DNA of 64,000 bases, taken from Azoarcus sp. L1K30. Lineage in GTDB: Bacteria; Pseudomonadota; Gammaproteobacteria; Burkholderiales; Rhodocyclaceae. The stretch lies in contig NZ_JAGRRD010000001.1 in NCBI RefSeq assembly GCF_018122735.1, positions 2,249,262 through 2,313,261 on the forward strand, given 5' to 3'. Shown in pieces: positions 63,362-64,000 of the stretch; the stretch's first letter is position 1; each line of letters starts with the position of its first letter. The translations under genes and the position numbers were made by a program. The notes beneath the pieces were generated by a model. That model had not been told where the DNA came from. It did not search any database and worked only from the letters and a program-made list of their open reading frames with translations.

Positions 63362-64000
63362 ATGGCAACAGAGTCCATCACCATGAATCTTCAAGCCGAC
63401 ACCGTGATGCCCGGCCTGTGGGGCCTGCTGCGTGAGGATGTGCGCTGCGTTTTTGGCCGCGACCCCGCTGCCCGCACCACCTGGGAAGTACTCACGACCT
63501 ATCCGGGCGTTCATGCCCTGATCGCCTATCGCATCGCACATGCCCTGTGGATGCGGAAGTGGCGCTATGCGGCCAGACTCATGAGCTTTCTCGGGCGCGT
63601 ATTCACCAACGTGGATATTCATCCCGGCGCACGCATCGGTCGCCGCTTCTTCATCGATCATGGGGCTGGCGTCGTCGTCGGAGAGACCGCAGAGATCGGT
63701 AACGATGTGACGCTATACCATGGTGTCACGCTGGGCGGCACGACCTGGAACCCCGGCAAGCGTCACCCTACACTGGGCGACCACGTTGTCGTCGGCGCGG
63801 GCGCAAAGATCCTTGGTGCCATCACTATCGGCAGCCGTGTGCGTGTCGGCGCGAATTCGGTCGTGGTCAAGAACGTTCCATCCGACCGCACGGTGGTCGG
63901 GATACCGGCCAAGGTGGTGCGCAGGGAAGCACCGATGCTCAACCCCACCGACGATCTCAATCTCGATCACCATCTGATGCCCGACCCGGTCGGCCATACG
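63362..64000 (+). CDS. nifP: Serine O-acetyltransferase, nif-linked (NifP/CysE), 3' end outside window
   Basis: The frame is open from ATG 63362 to the window end (213 codons). The helical N-terminal domain ([20 protein letters not shown]) is followed by left-handed beta-helix hexapeptide repeats ([55 protein letters not shown]). These are the CysE active-site and acetyl-CoA blocks. It makes O-acetylserine for the cysteine used by NifS. Position 5 nt after nifV identifies it as the NifP-type isozyme. The 5' part overlaps no other gene. Confidence 0.92.
   Translation, partial: MATESITMNLQADTVMPGLWGLLREDVRCVFGRDPAARTTWEVLTTYPGVHALIAYRIAHALWMRKWRYAARLMSFLGRVFTNVDIHPGARIGRRFFIDHGAGVVVGETAEIGNDVTLYHGVTLGGTTWNPGKRHPTLGDHVVVGAGAKILGAITIGSRVRVGANSVVVKNVPSDRTVVGIPAKVVRREAPMLNPTDDLNLDHHLMPDPVGHT

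Noticed and set aside
1-64000. CRISPR arrays, rRNA genes or replication origin
   Set aside because: No regularly spaced short repeats, no rRNA-like sequence and no DnaA-box cluster were noticed on reading the window.

Overview
The window looks like the chromosome of a diazotrophic betaproteobacterium, most likely Rhodocyclales (Azoarcus/Thauera/Zoogloea-like). The evidence is very GC-rich DNA, the dapF-DUF484-xerC block, an ahcY gene with a betaproteobacterial SAH riboswitch, and a nif cluster of the Azoarcus type with NifA/sigma-54 promoters. The genus assignment is inference; no 16S rRNA is present.

Layout. 1-21.6 kb is housekeeping: the ruvB end, rlmI, xerC, DUF484, dapF, two LpxL-type acyltransferases, metK behind a long structured leader, a Ca/Na antiporter, and an activated-methyl-cycle run (SAH riboswitch-ahcY, GNAT, nitrilase, tlyA, metF). 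A soluble CZB chemoreceptor, two EamA transporters, a HerA-like ATPase, yebC, ybjQ, ruvC and tRNA-Lys(CTT) follow. 21.7-28.9 kb is a compact catabolic regulon: a LacI-type regulator diverges from dctPQM TRAP transport genes, a VOC protein, a RuBisCO-like protein and a four-carbon acid-sugar kinase. 29.0-38.7 kb holds a lipoprotein and then a five-gene block of large c-type cytochromes, two of them a RoxA-like paralogous pair and one apparently frameshifted.

38.8-44.3 kb is a polymorphic toxin locus: an Rhs protein ending in a phospholipase A2-like domain, followed by two tandem ankyrin lipoproteins that look like immunity proteins. 44.6-47.0 kb has a Kef-type antiporter and an isolated, AT-richer SMR gene very close to integron-borne QacF/QacH.

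47.2-64 kb is a nitrogen fixation region. Four TGT-N10-ACA upstream activator sites, each followed by a -24/-12 promoter, head the transcription units: SagB-type nitroreductase, rhodanese-ankyrin, unknown, nifF, 2Fe-2S ferredoxin, nifZ; LRV Fe-S protein plus an unknown; nifE, nifN, nifX, RseC-like, DUF269, DUF683, fdxB, unknown; and nif-iscA, nifU, nifS, nifV, nifP/cysE (cut by the window end). A fifth, weaker -24/-12 promoter points the other way, to a HepT-like gene. Together these genes make the FeMo-cofactor scaffold, supply S, Fe-S clusters, homocitrate and electrons, and include several members of unknown function. nifHDK and nifB are not in the window.

The most promising leads are the Rhs-PLA2/ankyrin locus with its duplicated immunity gene, the RLP-kinase-VOC pathway, the cytochrome block, the metK leader RNA, the solitary qac gene and the uncharacterised nif-regulon genes.
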